Positions 37,868 through 48,272 of a DNA stretch of 64,000 nucleotides are shown one piece after another. Within the stretch, counting starts at the first letter, position 1. Each line of letters begins with the position of its first letter. Source of the DNA: Acidobacteriota bacterium (GTDB taxonomy: Bacteria; Acidobacteriota; Terriglobia; Terriglobales; Acidobacteriaceae); NCBI GenBank assembly GCA_021780315.1, contig JAJXYY010000026.1:1-64000 (forward strand). The letters run 5' to 3'. The position numbers and the translations under genes were made by a program. The notes under the pieces were generated by a model that was not told the origin of the DNA, did not search any database, and saw nothing but the letters and a program-made list of their open reading frames with translations.

Positions 37868-40060
37868 CTAGAAAGCCGCAATCTCCGCCATGGCACGGTA
37901 CAGATCATCCGGCTGCGGCAGAATAATGTCTTCCAACTGCGGCTGGTAGGCCACAAACGTATCCATCGCGGCCACCCGTCGTACCGGTGCGTCCAGATCG
38001 TGGAACAACTCCTCGCCAATGCGCGCCGCAATCTCTGCGCCGTAGCCCCAGCTCTTCATGTCCTCATGGGCCACGATCACCCGGTTGGTCTTGCGCACGC
38101 TCTCGGCAATCGCCTCCCAGTCATACGGAGCCAGACTGCGCAGATCGATCAACTCCACATCCACACCCGTCTCACGGTGCAGCTTCTGCGCGGCCTGTAA
38201 CGCCCGCGGAACCACCGCACCGTACGTAATCACCGTGACATCCTTGCCGGGCCGCACCACCTTGGCCTTGCCAAACGGAATGCAGTACTCCGGCCCCGGA
38301 TACGCCGCACGTCCAAACGTCTCCCGATACAGACGCTTGTGCTCCAGGAACAACACCGGATCATCGCAGCGAATCGCTGTCCGCAACAACCCCAGTGCAT
38401 CCAGCGCATTCGACGGCATCACCACCCTCACTCCTGGGGTATGCGTAAAGATGCTCTCGCCCGACTGAGAGTGATAGATCGATCCACCCGTCAGATACCC
38501 GCCAATCGGAACCCGCATCACCAGCGGACAACTGAACGCACCATTTGACCGCCAGCGCACCAGCGATAGCTCATTCCGCATCTGGTGCATCGCCGGCCAG
38601 ATGTAGTCGAAGAACTGAATCTCCACCACCGGCTTCAACCCGCGCACCGCCATGCCGATCGCGCGACCAGTGATGTTGGCCTCGGCCAGCGGCGAATTCC
38701 ACACCCGCTCGCTGCCAAACTCCGTCTGTAGGCCATGCGTCAGCTTGAACACGCCGCCTTTGCCCTTCAGCTTGCCTTCCTTCAGACCGGCATCGCGGGT
38801 AGCATCGGCAACATCCTCTCCGAACACCACGATCCGCTCGTCGCGACGCATCTCGTCCTTCAGGCAGGCATTGATCAGGTCTGCCATCGTGCGTTCGTTC
38901 GGGTCAGCCGTCGCTTCCGGCTCGGTCGAAAAACGTGCATCCGTCACACTTAAATCTTCCGAATACACATGGCGCAGAATCGCATCGGGAGTCGCCATCG
39001 GCAGTACCGCATGAACCGCGCGATCCGCCGCCCGCTGCACCTCTTCGTCCACCTGCCGCTCCAGACGATTGATGCCGTCGGCATCCAGAATGCCCTCACG
39101 TAGCAGCCACATCTGCATCCGCGAGATGGGATCGCGTTTCGCATCGACCTCCAACTCAGCGGTCGTCCGGTAAGCCCGCTCGTCATCGCTCAACGAGTGC
39201 GAATAAGGACGAATCACATGCCCATGCACCAGTGCCGGACCGCGTCCTGAGCGGCAATACGCCACCGCCTCCGTCATCGCCTTGTAGCTGGCTATCGGAT
39301 CGGTCCCATCAATCTCGGCAAAGTGGAAGTTAGGGAAATTTGCAATCAGCCGGGAGATGTTTCCACCTGGAGTATTCACCTCAACCGGAGTCGAGATGGC
39401 ATAGCCGTTGTCCTCCACTACGTACAGCACCGGCAGCTTCCCATTACTGGCCGTATTTAATGACTCCCAGAACTCGCCCTGACTCGTCGAGCCCTCGCCG
39501 ATCGAAACATATACCACCTCATCGCCATGGAACGTCACATCCTTGAACTCGCGATAGTCGCCATCATGGCGCTTAGCAGCCTGCGGATGCCGCGCAAAGT
39601 ACCGCCCCGCTTCCGCACAGCCCACCGCATGGAGACACTGCGTCGCAGTCGAAGAACTGGGCGTCACAATGTTCAGCTTGCGGCTCGACCAGTGCGACGG
39701 CATCTGCCGCCCGCCGCTCGCCGGATCGTCTGCTGCACCCACCGCCTGCAATAACTGCTCCTCCACCGTGTTGCCCAGCGTCAGGCAGATCGCTCGATCC
39801 CGGTAGTACGGAAAAAACCAGTCGTACCCTGGCTTCAGAGCCATCCCCGCCGCCACCAGCAACGCTTCATGGCCAGCACATGAGATCTGGAAAAATATCT
39901 TCTGCTGCCGCTTCAGCACGATCTCGCGGTCGTCGGTCCGGCGAGAGAGATACATCAGCCGGTAAAACTCAATCAATTGTTGCGGAGTCAGCAGCGTCTC
40001 AGCAACGGTACTCCCTGTCGCCGGATGAACCTGCACGTGATTTTCGGACCTGCGAGCCAT
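37868..40060 (-). CDS. 2-oxo acid dehydrogenase E1, alpha and beta subunits fused
   Basis: Thiamine-diphosphate dehydrogenase of 730 residues. The alpha part (about 1-370) has [20 protein letters not shown], a substrate region and the TPP motif [15 protein letters not shown]...EDNGYAIS near 200-230. The beta part (about 395-730) starts [17 protein letters not shown] and has [40 protein letters not shown] and [19 protein letters not shown]. Sequence is nearest to branched-chain (2-oxoisovalerate) E1. The usual E2 and E3 genes are not in the window, so this E1 is separated from its complex. Pyruvate or acetoin as substrate cannot be excluded. Confidence 0.9.
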   Translation of the reverse strand: MARRSENHVQVHPATGSTVAETLLTPQQLIEFYRLMYLSRRTDDREIVLKRQQKIFFQISCAGHEALLVAAGMALKPGYDWFFPYYRDRAICLTLGNTVEEQLLQAVGAADDPASGGRQMPSHWSSRKLNIVTPSSSTATQCLHAVGCAEAGRYFARHPQAAKRHDGDYREFKDVTFHGDEVVYVSIGEGSTSQGEFWESLNTASNGKLPVLYVVEDNGYAISTPVEVNTPGGNISRLIANFPNFHFAEIDGTDPIASYKAMTEAVAYCRSGRGPALVHGHVIRPYSHSLSDDERAYRTTAELEVDAKRDPISRMQMWLLREGILDADGINRLERQVDEEVQRAADRAVHAVLPMATPDAILRHVYSEDLSVTDARFSTEPEATADPNERTMADLINACLKDEMRRDERIVVFGEDVADATRDAGLKEGKLKGKGGVFKLTHGLQTEFGSERVWNSPLAEANITGRAIGMAVRGLKPVVEIQFFDYIWPAMHQMRNELSLVRWRSNGAFSCPLVMRVPIGGYLTGGSIYHSQSGESIFTHTPGVRVVMPSNALDALGLLRTAIRCDDPVLFLEHKRLYRETFGRAAYPGPEYCIPFGKAKVVRPGKDVTVITYGAVVPRALQAAQKLHRETGVDVELIDLRSLAPYDWEAIAESVRKTNRVIVAHEDMKSWGYGAEIAARIGEELFHDLDAPVRRVAAMDTFVAYQPQLEDIILPQPDDLYRAMAEIAAF

Positions 40061-40221
40061 GACATTACCTCAGCGATGTAACACTCTACGCCGAAGAAGA
40101 TTGTACTGGTATTGAACAGGAATTGCCCTATCAATCCATCTTGAAATCGAGCCCGTGCAATCCCGTTTGTTGACGCACTCAACGTCCAAATCCTTCACCC
40201 GCCAGGCAACCCTGTCCACAT

Positions 40222-40251
40222 GAAAAAAGCGGCCCGCAGGCCGCTCTTTTT
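40222..40251 (-). terminator. rho-independent terminator after hppA
   Basis: AGCGGCC and GGCCGCT (40228-40234 and 40239-40245) form a stem with A-run on one side and T-run on the other, so it can work in both directions. It lies just past the hppA stop. Confidence 0.85.
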
Positions 40252-40268
40252 CGCCCTCTGTAGCCAGC

Positions 40269-42578
40269 TTAGACAAACAGTGGAGCCAGCACCAGCGTGA
40301 TCGTCGCCAGCAACTTGATCAGCACATGTAGACTCGGTCCGGCAGTGTCTTTGAATGGATCGCCCACCGTATCACCTACCACCGCAGCCTTGTGCGCCTC
40401 GCTCTTCTTGCCGCCGTACTGGCCCGTCTCAATGTACTTCTTAGCATTGTCCCAGGCTCCGCCGCCGTTGTTCATCAGCATCGCCAGCAGTACGCCGCTG
40501 ATCGTGCCAACCATCAGCAGACCCGCTACCGCCTCCGCCCCGGCCAGGTTCACCGGAACCCCGCCAATCGCAGGAATCGGCAGAATCGTGCCCGCCGGAT
40601 AGTGCAACGAACTCGTCTGGTAGCTGGAGCTGAAGTTGCGGAAGATCAGGCCCACTGCCACCGGCAAACCTACCGCGAGCAGTCCCGGCAATACCATCTC
40701 CTTCAACGCCGCCCCCGTCACAATGCTGACGCACCGCGCGTAGTCCGGCTTCGAAGTCCCCGCCATAATCCCGGGATTCTCCTTGAACTGCGCACGCACA
40801 TCCTGCACCACCATCTGCGCCGTACGACCTACCGCCTTGATCGCCAGCGAGCTGAACAAATACGTCAACATCGCTCCCAGCAATGCACCTACAAACACTG
40901 GAACCTGTGCCAGGTTGATATTCGTAAAGCTCCAGCCCTCGGGCATGTAGCCGCCAGCACTTGCAACCTTGGCCGTTACAATTGTTTTGATCTCCTCCAG
41001 ATACGCCGAGAACAGCAGGAAGGCAGCCAGCGAAGCAGACCCGATCGCATACCCTTTGGTCAGCGCCTTGGTCGTGTTGCCCGCCGAGTCCAGCTTGTCG
41101 GTGCGCTCACGAATCCCTTCCGGCTGGTGCGACATTTCGATAATGCCACCAGCGTTATCCGTGATCGGCCCAAACGTATCCATCGCCAGTATGTACGCCG
41201 CGCAGCTCAGCATCCCCATGGTCGCAATCGCAGTCCCATAGATGCCCTTGGCATATTCACTGATGCCCGTTACGTCATGCAGACCCTGCACGCCAAAGTA
41301 GTAGCTCAGCAGCAGCGCTGCCGAAATCACCACCACCGGAGCCGCAGGCGTCTCCATCCCTACCGCCAGACCGCTGATGATGTTCGTCGCAGGACCGGTC
41401 AAGGAGGCCTCGGCAATCGACTGCACCGGACGATAGCGAGACTCCGTGTAGTACTCCGTAATCCAGACAAACAGGAACGCCGTCGCCAGTCCAATCACGC
41501 CGCAGCCCAGCAGCCACAACGGCTGTACCTGCGGCCCATTCAGCATCGTATACACCGCACCTGCAAACCCCGCAAGCGCAAGCGCCGAAGTCACATAGAA
41601 CCCGCGGTTCATCGCGTGCATCGGATCTTCGTCTTCCTTCGTCTTCACCACAAATACACCCACCGTGCTCGCTACCAGGTTGATCGCATGCACGATCAAG
41701 GGAAACAGAATCCCCTTCACGCCAAATACTGGAAACAGAGCCGCTCCCAGAATCATCGCGCCTACATTCTCCGCCGCCGTCGACTCGAACAGGTCCGCGC
41801 CACGGCCAGCGCAGTCGCCCACGTTGTCGCCCACCAGGTCCGCAATCACCGCAGGATTGCGAGGATCGTCTTCCGGAATTCCAGCCTCAACCTTACCTAC
41901 CAGATCCGCACCCACATCGGCAGCCTTGGTGTAAATGCCACCGCCAAGCTGCGCAAACAACGCCACCAGCGAAGCTCCAAATCCAAAGCCCACCAACTGG
42001 TACGGCACCGCCTGCGGATTATCCAGTCCACCAAAGAACAGGAACAGCGCACCAACACCCAACAGTGACAACGCCACCACCACCAACCCCGTCACCGCAC
42101 CGCCGCGCAGAGCCATCTGCAGAGCCGCATTCAGGCTGCTTCTCGCCGCCGCTGCCGTCCGGATGTTCGCACGAATCGAGCAGTACATCCCGGTAAATCC
42201 AGCCAGTCCTGAACACACCGCACCCACCAGAAAACTCAATACCGTCCGCAACGCATATGGCGCAGTACGTGGAGACAGCTTGTATCCAAAAAACACCACC
42301 ACCGCCAACACCAGCGCAATCACACCAATTGTCTGGTACTGCCGCCGCAGAAACGCTTCGGCACCCTCCCGTATCGCATTCGAAATCGCCTGCATATCCG
42401 CCGTGCCCGTGTCGGAGGCAATCACAGCACGCGCCAGCAAAAGCGCCGCAACCAGCGCCAGTACTCCAACTCCAAGTGCAATCCACAGGTACATGCGTCC
42501 GTCATCCCCACCGGTATAGATCACCTGTACCGGAACCTGACCCTGTAGTGCCAAAGCCAAACAGCTTACTACCTGCAT
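40269..42578 (-). CDS. hppA: membrane-bound proton-pumping pyrophosphatase (K+-independent type)
   Basis: Integral membrane H+-PPase of 769 residues that hydrolyses pyrophosphate and pumps protons. The active-site stretch DVGADLVGKVEAGIPEDDP followed by NPAVIADLVGDNVGDCAGRG is complete, as are the later GGAWDNAKKYIE and GDTVGDPFKDTAGPSLH. The K+-site motif reads GNTTKALTKGYAIGS: Lys and Thr at the positions that are Ala and Gly/Ala in K+-dependent enzymes, so K+-independence is predicted. About 16 helices are expected. An AAGGAG ribosome site precedes the ATG. Monocistronic, with a terminator. Confidence 0.97.
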   Translation of the reverse strand: MQVVSCLALALQGQVPVQVIYTGGDDGRMYLWIALGVGVLALVAALLLARAVIASDTGTADMQAISNAIREGAEAFLRRQYQTIGVIALVLAVVVFFGYKLSPRTAPYALRTVLSFLVGAVCSGLAGFTGMYCSIRANIRTAAAARSSLNAALQMALRGGAVTGLVVVALSLLGVGALFLFFGGLDNPQAVPYQLVGFGFGASLVALFAQLGGGIYTKAADVGADLVGKVEAGIPEDDPRNPAVIADLVGDNVGDCAGRGADLFESTAAENVGAMILGAALFPVFGVKGILFPLIVHAINLVASTVGVFVVKTKEDEDPMHAMNRGFYVTSALALAGFAGAVYTMLNGPQVQPLWLLGCGVIGLATAFLFVWITEYYTESRYRPVQSIAEASLTGPATNIISGLAVGMETPAAPVVVISAALLLSYYFGVQGLHDVTGISEYAKGIYGTAIATMGMLSCAAYILAMDTFGPITDNAGGIIEMSHQPEGIRERTDKLDSAGNTTKALTKGYAIGSASLAAFLLFSAYLEEIKTIVTAKVASAGGYMPEGWSFTNINLAQVPVFVGALLGAMLTYLFSSLAIKAVGRTAQMVVQDVRAQFKENPGIMAGTSKPDYARCVSIVTGAALKEMVLPGLLAVGLPVAVGLIFRNFSSSYQTSSLHYPAGTILPIPAIGGVPVNLAGAEAVAGLLMVGTISGVLLAMLMNNGGGAWDNAKKYIETGQYGGKKSEAHKAAVVGDTVGDPFKDTAGPSLHVLIKLLATITLVLAPLFV

Positions 42579-42778
42579 GCAATCGTCTCCTTAGAACGCG
42601 AATTCGCAGCTTGCTTCACGAAGGGCGCAATTAGAGCATGTGGCCTCTTCAAGGGTCAATGCACCAACCGGCTCTCCAGATGATCTCCACACGAAAGTAA
42701 CATCTCTCGACAACACTTGCTCCATCGCCTTCGCCGATTTGGCCGATACATCCCTCAGCGACTCAACTGAGGCACTCC

Positions 42779-44590
42779 ATGTCCGCCAACTCCACACTCC
42801 GCCCGGCTATTCCCTGCTTCTCCTGGCTCCGCGCCGCAGCGATTCTGCTCTGTTTCTCCAGCCCTGCCCCCCTCCTCGCCCAACTCGATTCGGCAGCCAT
42901 CGTGCCGCATCATTTTCTGGTCGTTTATCGAAACGCAACCATCCCCGGCGACGTATCCGCACGCACTCACTCCATCGGCGCTGCACTCCTGCAGCGGAAC
43001 GAGCGCTTCGGCATCGTGGTCGTCTCCACCGACCCCACCCAGCAGGATGACCTCACCGTCCGCCAACTTCAGGCCTTGCCCAATGTGGATTATGTTCTCC
43101 ATGACCGCCTCATCACCGCCCAGCGAATGGTCCTCCGTCAAGAACCCCAAAGCCAAACCGACATTCTCTCTCCCGCCAGTCCTGCTCTTCTGACCAACGT
43201 CCACGTCCACCCCATTGGCCCCGCAACAGGGCACCATGCACCGGAGCCTTACCAGCCTGCTCCGGTGCCGACACCGGCCCAACCCACTCCACCACCTGCC
43301 TCGCCGCCCCCGCCCAGTGCCGACACCTACTACGCCACTCCTCAGGGATGGGCCGTTCGTCAGGTAGGCGGCTACGGCCACAGCGTACCCGGCGGCCCCG
43401 CTCACGGCCCCTGGGACACCACCATGGGACAAGGTGTCCGCATCGCCATCCTCGATAGCGGCATCGATGCCACCCATCCCGATCTGGCTCCCAATCTCGC
43501 CCTCAATCTGTCCGAGGTCAGCCAGGACCCCACCACCGGCCTGCCCAGCCCCTGCGACGATGGCCAACCCCAGGACCAGACCGGCCATGGCACCTGGGCA
43601 GCCTCACTCGCCGCCGCAGCCCTCGGCCCCGGCACTGGCAGCTTGATCGGTGTCGCCCCGCAGGCCACCCTGCTCAATATCAAAGTCCTGCAGCGTATGC
43701 CCATCGGCCCCATCACTACCAGCGCCGGCCCCTCCACTCAGTGCCCTTCCGGACAAGCCGCCGGCCTGCTCAGTTGGGCCATTCAGGGCATCGAAGACGC
43801 CATGGCCAGCCGTGCCGACATCATCTCCATGTCCTTCGGTACCACCGTCGACCTCGACTCCGGCGAGGGAGCAGGCCTCAAGGCCGCCTTCGATCGCGTT
43901 ACCTTCGTCGCCGCCCAGGCTGGCATCGTCCTCATCGCCGCCGCCGGCAACGACGGCTACGACCTCTCCAATCCACGCTTCCTCGAACTCCCCGCCCAGG
44001 CCCGCGATGTCCTCAGCGTCGTCGCCTCCACCAACCCCGCCTGTGCCGAAGACACCCTCCCCGGTGCCACCTGCGCTCCCGGCCCCATCACCTTGGCCTA
44101 CTACAGCAACCGTGGCGCCAGCCTCAACGCACTGGCAGCACCCGGCGGCAGCTACCCCGACGTCGGTGGCCTCGCCGTCAGCGGCTGGATTCGTGGGGCC
44201 TGCTCCTCCGGCCTTCCTGCCACCAGCGACGGCCCGCCCGTCAACCCCAATCACAGCTACGGTTGCTTCAATTTAGGTCACACCGCCTATGTGCAAGCCA
44301 TGGGCACCAGTGCCTCTGCCCCACTCGCCGCAGGAGTGGCCGCACTGCTTCGCGCAGCCCACCCGGACTGGAACGCCGCCACGATTATCGCCACCATGCG
44401 CTCCGCCGCGATCGTCTCCTCCACCCTGCCCATGGGCCAGATCAACGCCGCGTCAGCCCTCGAGCTCACTCCTCAGCCCCAGACTCAAGACCAGCCACAT
44501 GCTCACCCCACTACCCCTTCATCCGGTCACGAACGCTCTTCGCCAACCGTGCAATCTCATCCAACTCTTTGGCTCGCTCCGCCGCGCTGA
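42779..44590 (+). CDS. secreted subtilisin-like serine protease (S8)
   Basis: A 603-residue exported protease. A signal peptide (LRAAAILLCFSSPAPLLAQ) is followed by an I9-like propeptide (about 40-115, HFLVVYRNATIPGDV) and a Pro-rich linker (about 155-180, APVPTPAQPTPPPASPPPP). The catalytic triad is Asp in VRIAILDSGIDATHPDL (about 224), His in QTGHGTWAASLAAA (about 268) and Ser in GTSASAPLAAGVAAL (about 509). The oxyanion Asn is in IAAAGNDGYD. The C-terminal 25 residues overlap the convergent small gene by 80 bases. Confidence 0.92.
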   Translation: MSANSTLRPAIPCFSWLRAAAILLCFSSPAPLLAQLDSAAIVPHHFLVVYRNATIPGDVSARTHSIGAALLQRNERFGIVVVSTDPTQQDDLTVRQLQALPNVDYVLHDRLITAQRMVLRQEPQSQTDILSPASPALLTNVHVHPIGPATGHHAPEPYQPAPVPTPAQPTPPPASPPPPSADTYYATPQGWAVRQVGGYGHSVPGGPAHGPWDTTMGQGVRIAILDSGIDATHPDLAPNLALNLSEVSQDPTTGLPSPCDDGQPQDQTGHGTWAASLAAAALGPGTGSLIGVAPQATLLNIKVLQRMPIGPITTSAGPSTQCPSGQAAGLLSWAIQGIEDAMASRADIISMSFGTTVDLDSGEGAGLKAAFDRVTFVAAQAGIVLIAAAGNDGYDLSNPRFLELPAQARDVLSVVASTNPACAEDTLPGATCAPGPITLAYYSNRGASLNALAAPGGSYPDVGGLAVSGWIRGACSSGLPATSDGPPVNPNHSYGCFNLGHTAYVQAMGTSASAPLAAGVAALLRAAHPDWNAATIIATMRSAAIVSSTLPMGQINAASALELTPQPQTQDQPHAHPTTPSSGHERSSPTVQSHPTLWLAPPR

Positions 44591-44921
44591 CACCGGAGTC
44601 TCCTTTCGCCAACTGCTCCTTCAACTCCGTCGCCAGCTCCACCAGGCGTGCCGTATCGGCTTCAATCCGCCGCTGTCGCTCCGTATTGCGCGAACGCTGC
44701 TGTGCAGCAATCAATGGGCTGTCGGTCTTGTCCGGGTCCAGTCCCTCCTTGGTACGCACGTTCGGAAACCCCGGAGTCCCAGCCGACGCCGGGCCTGGTA
44801 CCGTCGGCTGTCCACCCGCACCCGCCTGACCGCCAAATTGGGCCAACGCCGTCGCCCCGACTCCCAGACACAGCCCACATCCCAAAGCAACACCCAGCAC
44901 AACTCTGTTCCATCGCTTCAT
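44511..44921 (-). CDS. small secreted protein with helical C-terminus, unknown function
   Basis: A 136-residue protein from MKRWNRVVLGVALGCGLCLG; an upstream in-frame start is rejected because it precedes the signal peptide. The signal peptide probably ends at ALAQ. A Gly/Pro-rich segment (FGGQAGAGGQPTVPGPASAG) is followed by a charged helical domain (NTERQRRIEADTARLVELAT, then KELDEIARLAKSVRDRMKG). No family is recognised. It is convergent with the subtilase and divergent from mscS. Confidence 0.7.
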   Translation of the reverse strand: MKRWNRVVLGVALGCGLCLGVGATALAQFGGQAGAGGQPTVPGPASAGTPGFPNVRTKEGLDPDKTDSPLIAAQQRSRNTERQRRIEADTARLVELATELKEQLAKGDSGVSAAERAKELDEIARLAKSVRDRMKG

Positions 44922-45034
44922 CGCACACCCCTTACCCAGTCCTCGTCTTCGCTGGCATCCCCAGGTTGCGTCCCGGCACGCCGTCAAGCATCCTCTACAC
45001 TAGCAACCTGCTGCGAAAGCGAGACGTCGTTATC

Positions 45035-45964
45035 ATGCTCCTCCCTGCTCTGGAACCGCAAGACCAGCGTATCTCACAGATTCTCGAACACGATTGGCAC
45101 GACGACATCATCAGCTTCCTGCGCGCAGATCTGCCCCGCATCGTCGCCATCCTCATTCTGGCCTTCATCCTGCAGCGAGTCGTCCACTTCTTCGTCACCC
45201 GCATGATGCGCCTGGCCGATCGCCAGGTCGGCAACGCCCAACGCTCCGCGCAACTCCGCACCATGGCCACCATCATCCGTGCCACCTCCTACAGCGTCAT
45301 CGGGTTCATCGTCCTGCTCCACGTCCTATCGGTTTTCAATATCAATCTCACCCCGCTGCTGGCCTCAGCCGGAGTCGTCGGCGTGGGTATCGGCCTCGGT
45401 GCCCAAAGCATCTTCAAGGACATGCTCAATGGCATCTTCATCCTCGTCGAAGACCAGTACAACGTCGGCGAATCCGTTCGCCTCGCCGGCCTCCAGGGCA
45501 CCGTCGAGAACCTCACCCTCCGCTGCACCACCCTGCGCGACGCCGACGGAACCGTCCACATCATCCCCAACAGCCAGATCGCAACCGTCTCCAACCTCTC
45601 CCGCGACTACTCCGTCGCCTCACTCGCCATCAGCGTCGACGCCAGCGCCAACCCTGACCGCATCCTCGCGCTGCTCAAAACTCTCGCCGCCGACGTCCGA
45701 CGCGACCCCGCCTTCCAACAGGTCGCCATCGCCGACCCCGACGTCCTCGGCGTCAACGAGATCCGCGGCCGCGAGATCATCTATCCCATCAACATCCGTG
45801 TTCGTGCCAACCAGCGCGACGGCGTTCTACGCGAACTCCGTCGCCGTATTCTGCTTGCCTTCGATCAAGAAAACATCCCGCTTGGCACCTCCGCCAGCGT
45901 CGTCCTCATGCAGCCCCCGCCGGATCCCACCGCCCCGCCAGCCCCACCCACCATTGGGGTCTAG
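45035..45964 (+). CDS. MscS-family mechanosensitive channel
   Basis: A 309-residue small-conductance channel. The start is ATG 45035 (MLLPALEPQDQRISQIL); a longer open frame upstream overlaps the divergent gene and has no membrane features. Helices lie at about 35-55 (IVAILILAFILQRVVHFF), 80-105 (IIRATSYSVIGFIVLLHVLS) and the pore helix 112-135 (LTPLLASAGVVGVGIGLGAQ). The beta domain starts FILVEDQYNVGESVRLAGLQ with the family's GTVENLTLRCTTLRDADG and IPNSQI. The Pro-rich tail ends at 45964. Confidence 0.93.
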   Translation: MLLPALEPQDQRISQILEHDWHDDIISFLRADLPRIVAILILAFILQRVVHFFVTRMMRLADRQVGNAQRSAQLRTMATIIRATSYSVIGFIVLLHVLSVFNINLTPLLASAGVVGVGIGLGAQSIFKDMLNGIFILVEDQYNVGESVRLAGLQGTVENLTLRCTTLRDADGTVHIIPNSQIATVSNLSRDYSVASLAISVDASANPDRILALLKTLAADVRRDPAFQQVAIADPDVLGVNEIRGREIIYPINIRVRANQRDGVLRELRRRILLAFDQENIPLGTSASVVLMQPPPDPTAPPAPPTIGV

Positions 45965-45983
45965 CCGCAACACACCAGCCAAC

Positions 45984-48137
45984 CTACAGCAGGTGGTTCA
46001 TCGCCTCCATCAACTCATCCACCGTCTTCACCGGCGGTTGGCACCCCTTGCCGTTACATAACACCGCAAAGCTACCCTTCATCGTCGGCAACTGCGGCAG
46101 CGTCTCAGCCAATGCTGGCGGCAACTCCCCCAGCTGATCCCGGCGCAACCGCACCACACTCTTGTTCACTGCATAACGAGCCAGCGCAACCGCCTCCAGT
46201 CGCCGCGCATCGGCATCATCGCCAATCACGCACACCTGCACCGCCCGCTGCACCATCCGCTGCAACGCCAACCCATAACTCGCCGCATACAGACCAAAAT
46301 GCTCCACCACACCCGCAAAGCACTCCATCGTCTCCTGCGCCTTCACCAGATAATCCGCGCGTCCGTTCAATGCCTCCAGCCGCATCAGCAGTGCTGCCGC
46401 CACTGGATTCCCTGCCGGGGTAGGCGAATCCTGCAAAGGCTTCCTGCGGGTCGTCAGCGCACCCAGCCGCACCTCTCCGCTCGCCGGAATCTCCGTATCC
46501 ACAAACCCGCAGCCCACCGTGTCATAGAAGCGCGCCAGCGTACTGGCCGCAATCGCCTCCGCCGTATGGTAGTAGCGAATCTCCCCCGTAACCTCCCATG
46601 CATCCAGCGCCGCATGGCCCAGAAACACATAGTCATCCAGAATCCCGGCCACCCGCTTGACGTCTCCGCCATCCTCGCCGTACGCCACCACGTGCGCCAT
46701 ACCCTGCTTCACATCCCATGCTGAAGCCAGAACCCGATCCAGAGACTTCAGCGCAAAAGCCCGGGCTGCGGGCATCTCCAACACGCGTGCCGCCTCCAGG
46801 TACGCCGAGATGCACATCCCGTTCCAACCCACATAAATCGTCTTATCCACATACGGTGTCGGACGCTTCCGTCGTGCCGCATACAGCTTGGTCTTCGCCG
46901 AAGCCAGCAGCTCCTTTGCCGTCTCCAACGTCACCCCGTTCGAGCGGGCAACCCCCTGCAGCGTAGTCCGTACATGCAGCACATTCTTCGCCGGGTTGTG
47001 GTGCATGTCGCCAATCTCGCCCACATCGTAGTACGCCCCCGCAATCGCCAGTTCCTCCGGAGCCAGGACCGCCGCCGCTTCGTCCCGTGTCCATGTAAAG
47101 TAGTCGCCATCGTCCTCCAGCGAGTAATCCGCATCTTGCGACGCATAGAACCCGCCCAGTTCGCGATCACTCAGACACTCATCCATCCATTGCACGATCT
47201 CCTGCGCCACCCTGGCCATCTCCGGCTCCACCAGCGTCTGGTAGGCGTGGACATAGTTCTTCAGTAGCTCGCTGTTGTCGTACGCCATCTTCTCAAAGTG
47301 CGGCACCACCCACTGGTCATCCACGCTGTAACGGTGGAATCCGCCCGCCAGATGGTCGTAGATGCCACCCTTCGCCATCTTCTCCAGCGTCACCTGCGCT
47401 GCTCGCTTGGCCGTATCACCAACCACTGCCGCTCCGGCTCCAATCGACACCCGCGACGAAGCATCCAGCAATAAATCGATCGCGCCCGAGTGCGGAAACT
47501 TCGGCTGCGAGCCAAACCCACCCGTCCGCGCATCAAACTGTTTCAGCACCCCGTCCACCAGCTTCGCCACCAACTCCGGTCCCGGATTCCCACTGCGCCC
47601 CATAAACGACTCGTTGTGCTCGATCGCCAGCATCACACTGCCCGCCGACTCATCCACCTCGTGCCGCCGTTTGACGAAAGCCTCGGCCATCGTCATCAGC
47701 ACCCGCCTCAACCCCGGACGCCCATGCCGGTCATCCGGAGGAAAGTACGTCCCACCAAAATAAGGCTTCCCTTCCGGAGTCAAAAACGCCGTCAGCGGCC
47801 ATCCCCCCTGTCCGCTGATCGACGACACCGCCGCCTGATACCGCGTATCCACATCCGGGCGCTCATCCCGGTCCACCTTCACTGCAATAAAGTGTTCATT
47901 AATTAGCCGCGCCGTCTCAGGGTTCTCATAGCTCTCCCGATCCATCACATGACACCAGTGACACCACACCGCGCCAATATCCAGCAGTATCGGCTTGTCC
48001 TCGCGCTGTGCCTTGGCAAACGCCTCTGCTCCCCACTCCATCCAATCCACTGGCTGGTGCATCGCAGACCGCAGATAGGCAGATGCAGCTCGTGCCAGCG
48101 AATTTCTGGTGGCACTGCTCGTCGTGTCGCTACTCAT
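45984..48137 (-). CDS. DUF255 thioredoxin-like protein (YyaL/SSP411 family)
   Basis: A 717-residue cytoplasmic protein. The N-terminal thioredoxin-like domain (about 1-165) has HQPVDWMEWGAEAFAKAQ and a CxxC in GAVWCHWCHVMDRES (about residues 58-61). It continues with VKVDRDERPDVDTRYQ and FGGTYFPPDDRHGRPG. The rest is an alpha/alpha-barrel resembling N-acylglucosamine epimerases (ARTGGFGSQPKFPHSGAIDLL, DHLAGGFHRYSVDDQWVVPHFEKMAYDNS). The family is widespread; its function is poorly defined. Full length, ends 20 bases from the convergent mscS. Confidence 0.93.
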   Translation of the reverse strand: MSSDTTSSATRNSLARAASAYLRSAMHQPVDWMEWGAEAFAKAQREDKPILLDIGAVWCHWCHVMDRESYENPETARLINEHFIAVKVDRDERPDVDTRYQAAVSSISGQGGWPLTAFLTPEGKPYFGGTYFPPDDRHGRPGLRRVLMTMAEAFVKRRHEVDESAGSVMLAIEHNESFMGRSGNPGPELVAKLVDGVLKQFDARTGGFGSQPKFPHSGAIDLLLDASSRVSIGAGAAVVGDTAKRAAQVTLEKMAKGGIYDHLAGGFHRYSVDDQWVVPHFEKMAYDNSELLKNYVHAYQTLVEPEMARVAQEIVQWMDECLSDRELGGFYASQDADYSLEDDGDYFTWTRDEAAAVLAPEELAIAGAYYDVGEIGDMHHNPAKNVLHVRTTLQGVARSNGVTLETAKELLASAKTKLYAARRKRPTPYVDKTIYVGWNGMCISAYLEAARVLEMPAARAFALKSLDRVLASAWDVKQGMAHVVAYGEDGGDVKRVAGILDDYVFLGHAALDAWEVTGEIRYYHTAEAIAASTLARFYDTVGCGFVDTEIPASGEVRLGALTTRRKPLQDSPTPAGNPVAAALLMRLEALNGRADYLVKAQETMECFAGVVEHFGLYAASYGLALQRMVQRAVQVCVIGDDADARRLEAVALARYAVNKSVVRLRRDQLGELPPALAETLPQLPTMKGSFAVLCNGKGCQPPVKTVDELMEAMNHLL

Positions 48138-48226
48138 AGATCTCTAGTTTATCCCGTCTCGTCCGTCCGACGCGTCCCATTATCAAGCAATTACACCCAA
48201 TCCAATAGGTTGTCTACTGCGTACGC

Positions 48227-48257
48227 AAAAATGCCCGGGCCTCAATCCCGGGCATTT
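48227..48257 (-). terminator. rho-independent terminator after the TolC-like gene
   Basis: AAATGCCCGGG (48229-48239) and CCCGGGCATTT (48247-48257) make an 11-bp stem with a 7-base loop and A/T flanks, just past the stop of the outer-membrane efflux gene. Confidence 0.85.
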
Positions 48258-48272
48258 CCTCGCTTCCATACC

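Noticed and set aside
40392-42068. 558-codon plus-strand frame over hppA
   Set aside because: Antisense shadow of a membrane-protein gene; translation is Arg/His/Gln-rich and has no family.
44648-45034. 129-codon N-terminal extension of mscS
   Set aside because: Pro/Arg-rich, overlaps the divergent secreted-protein gene, no membrane features; ATG 45035 fits MscS.
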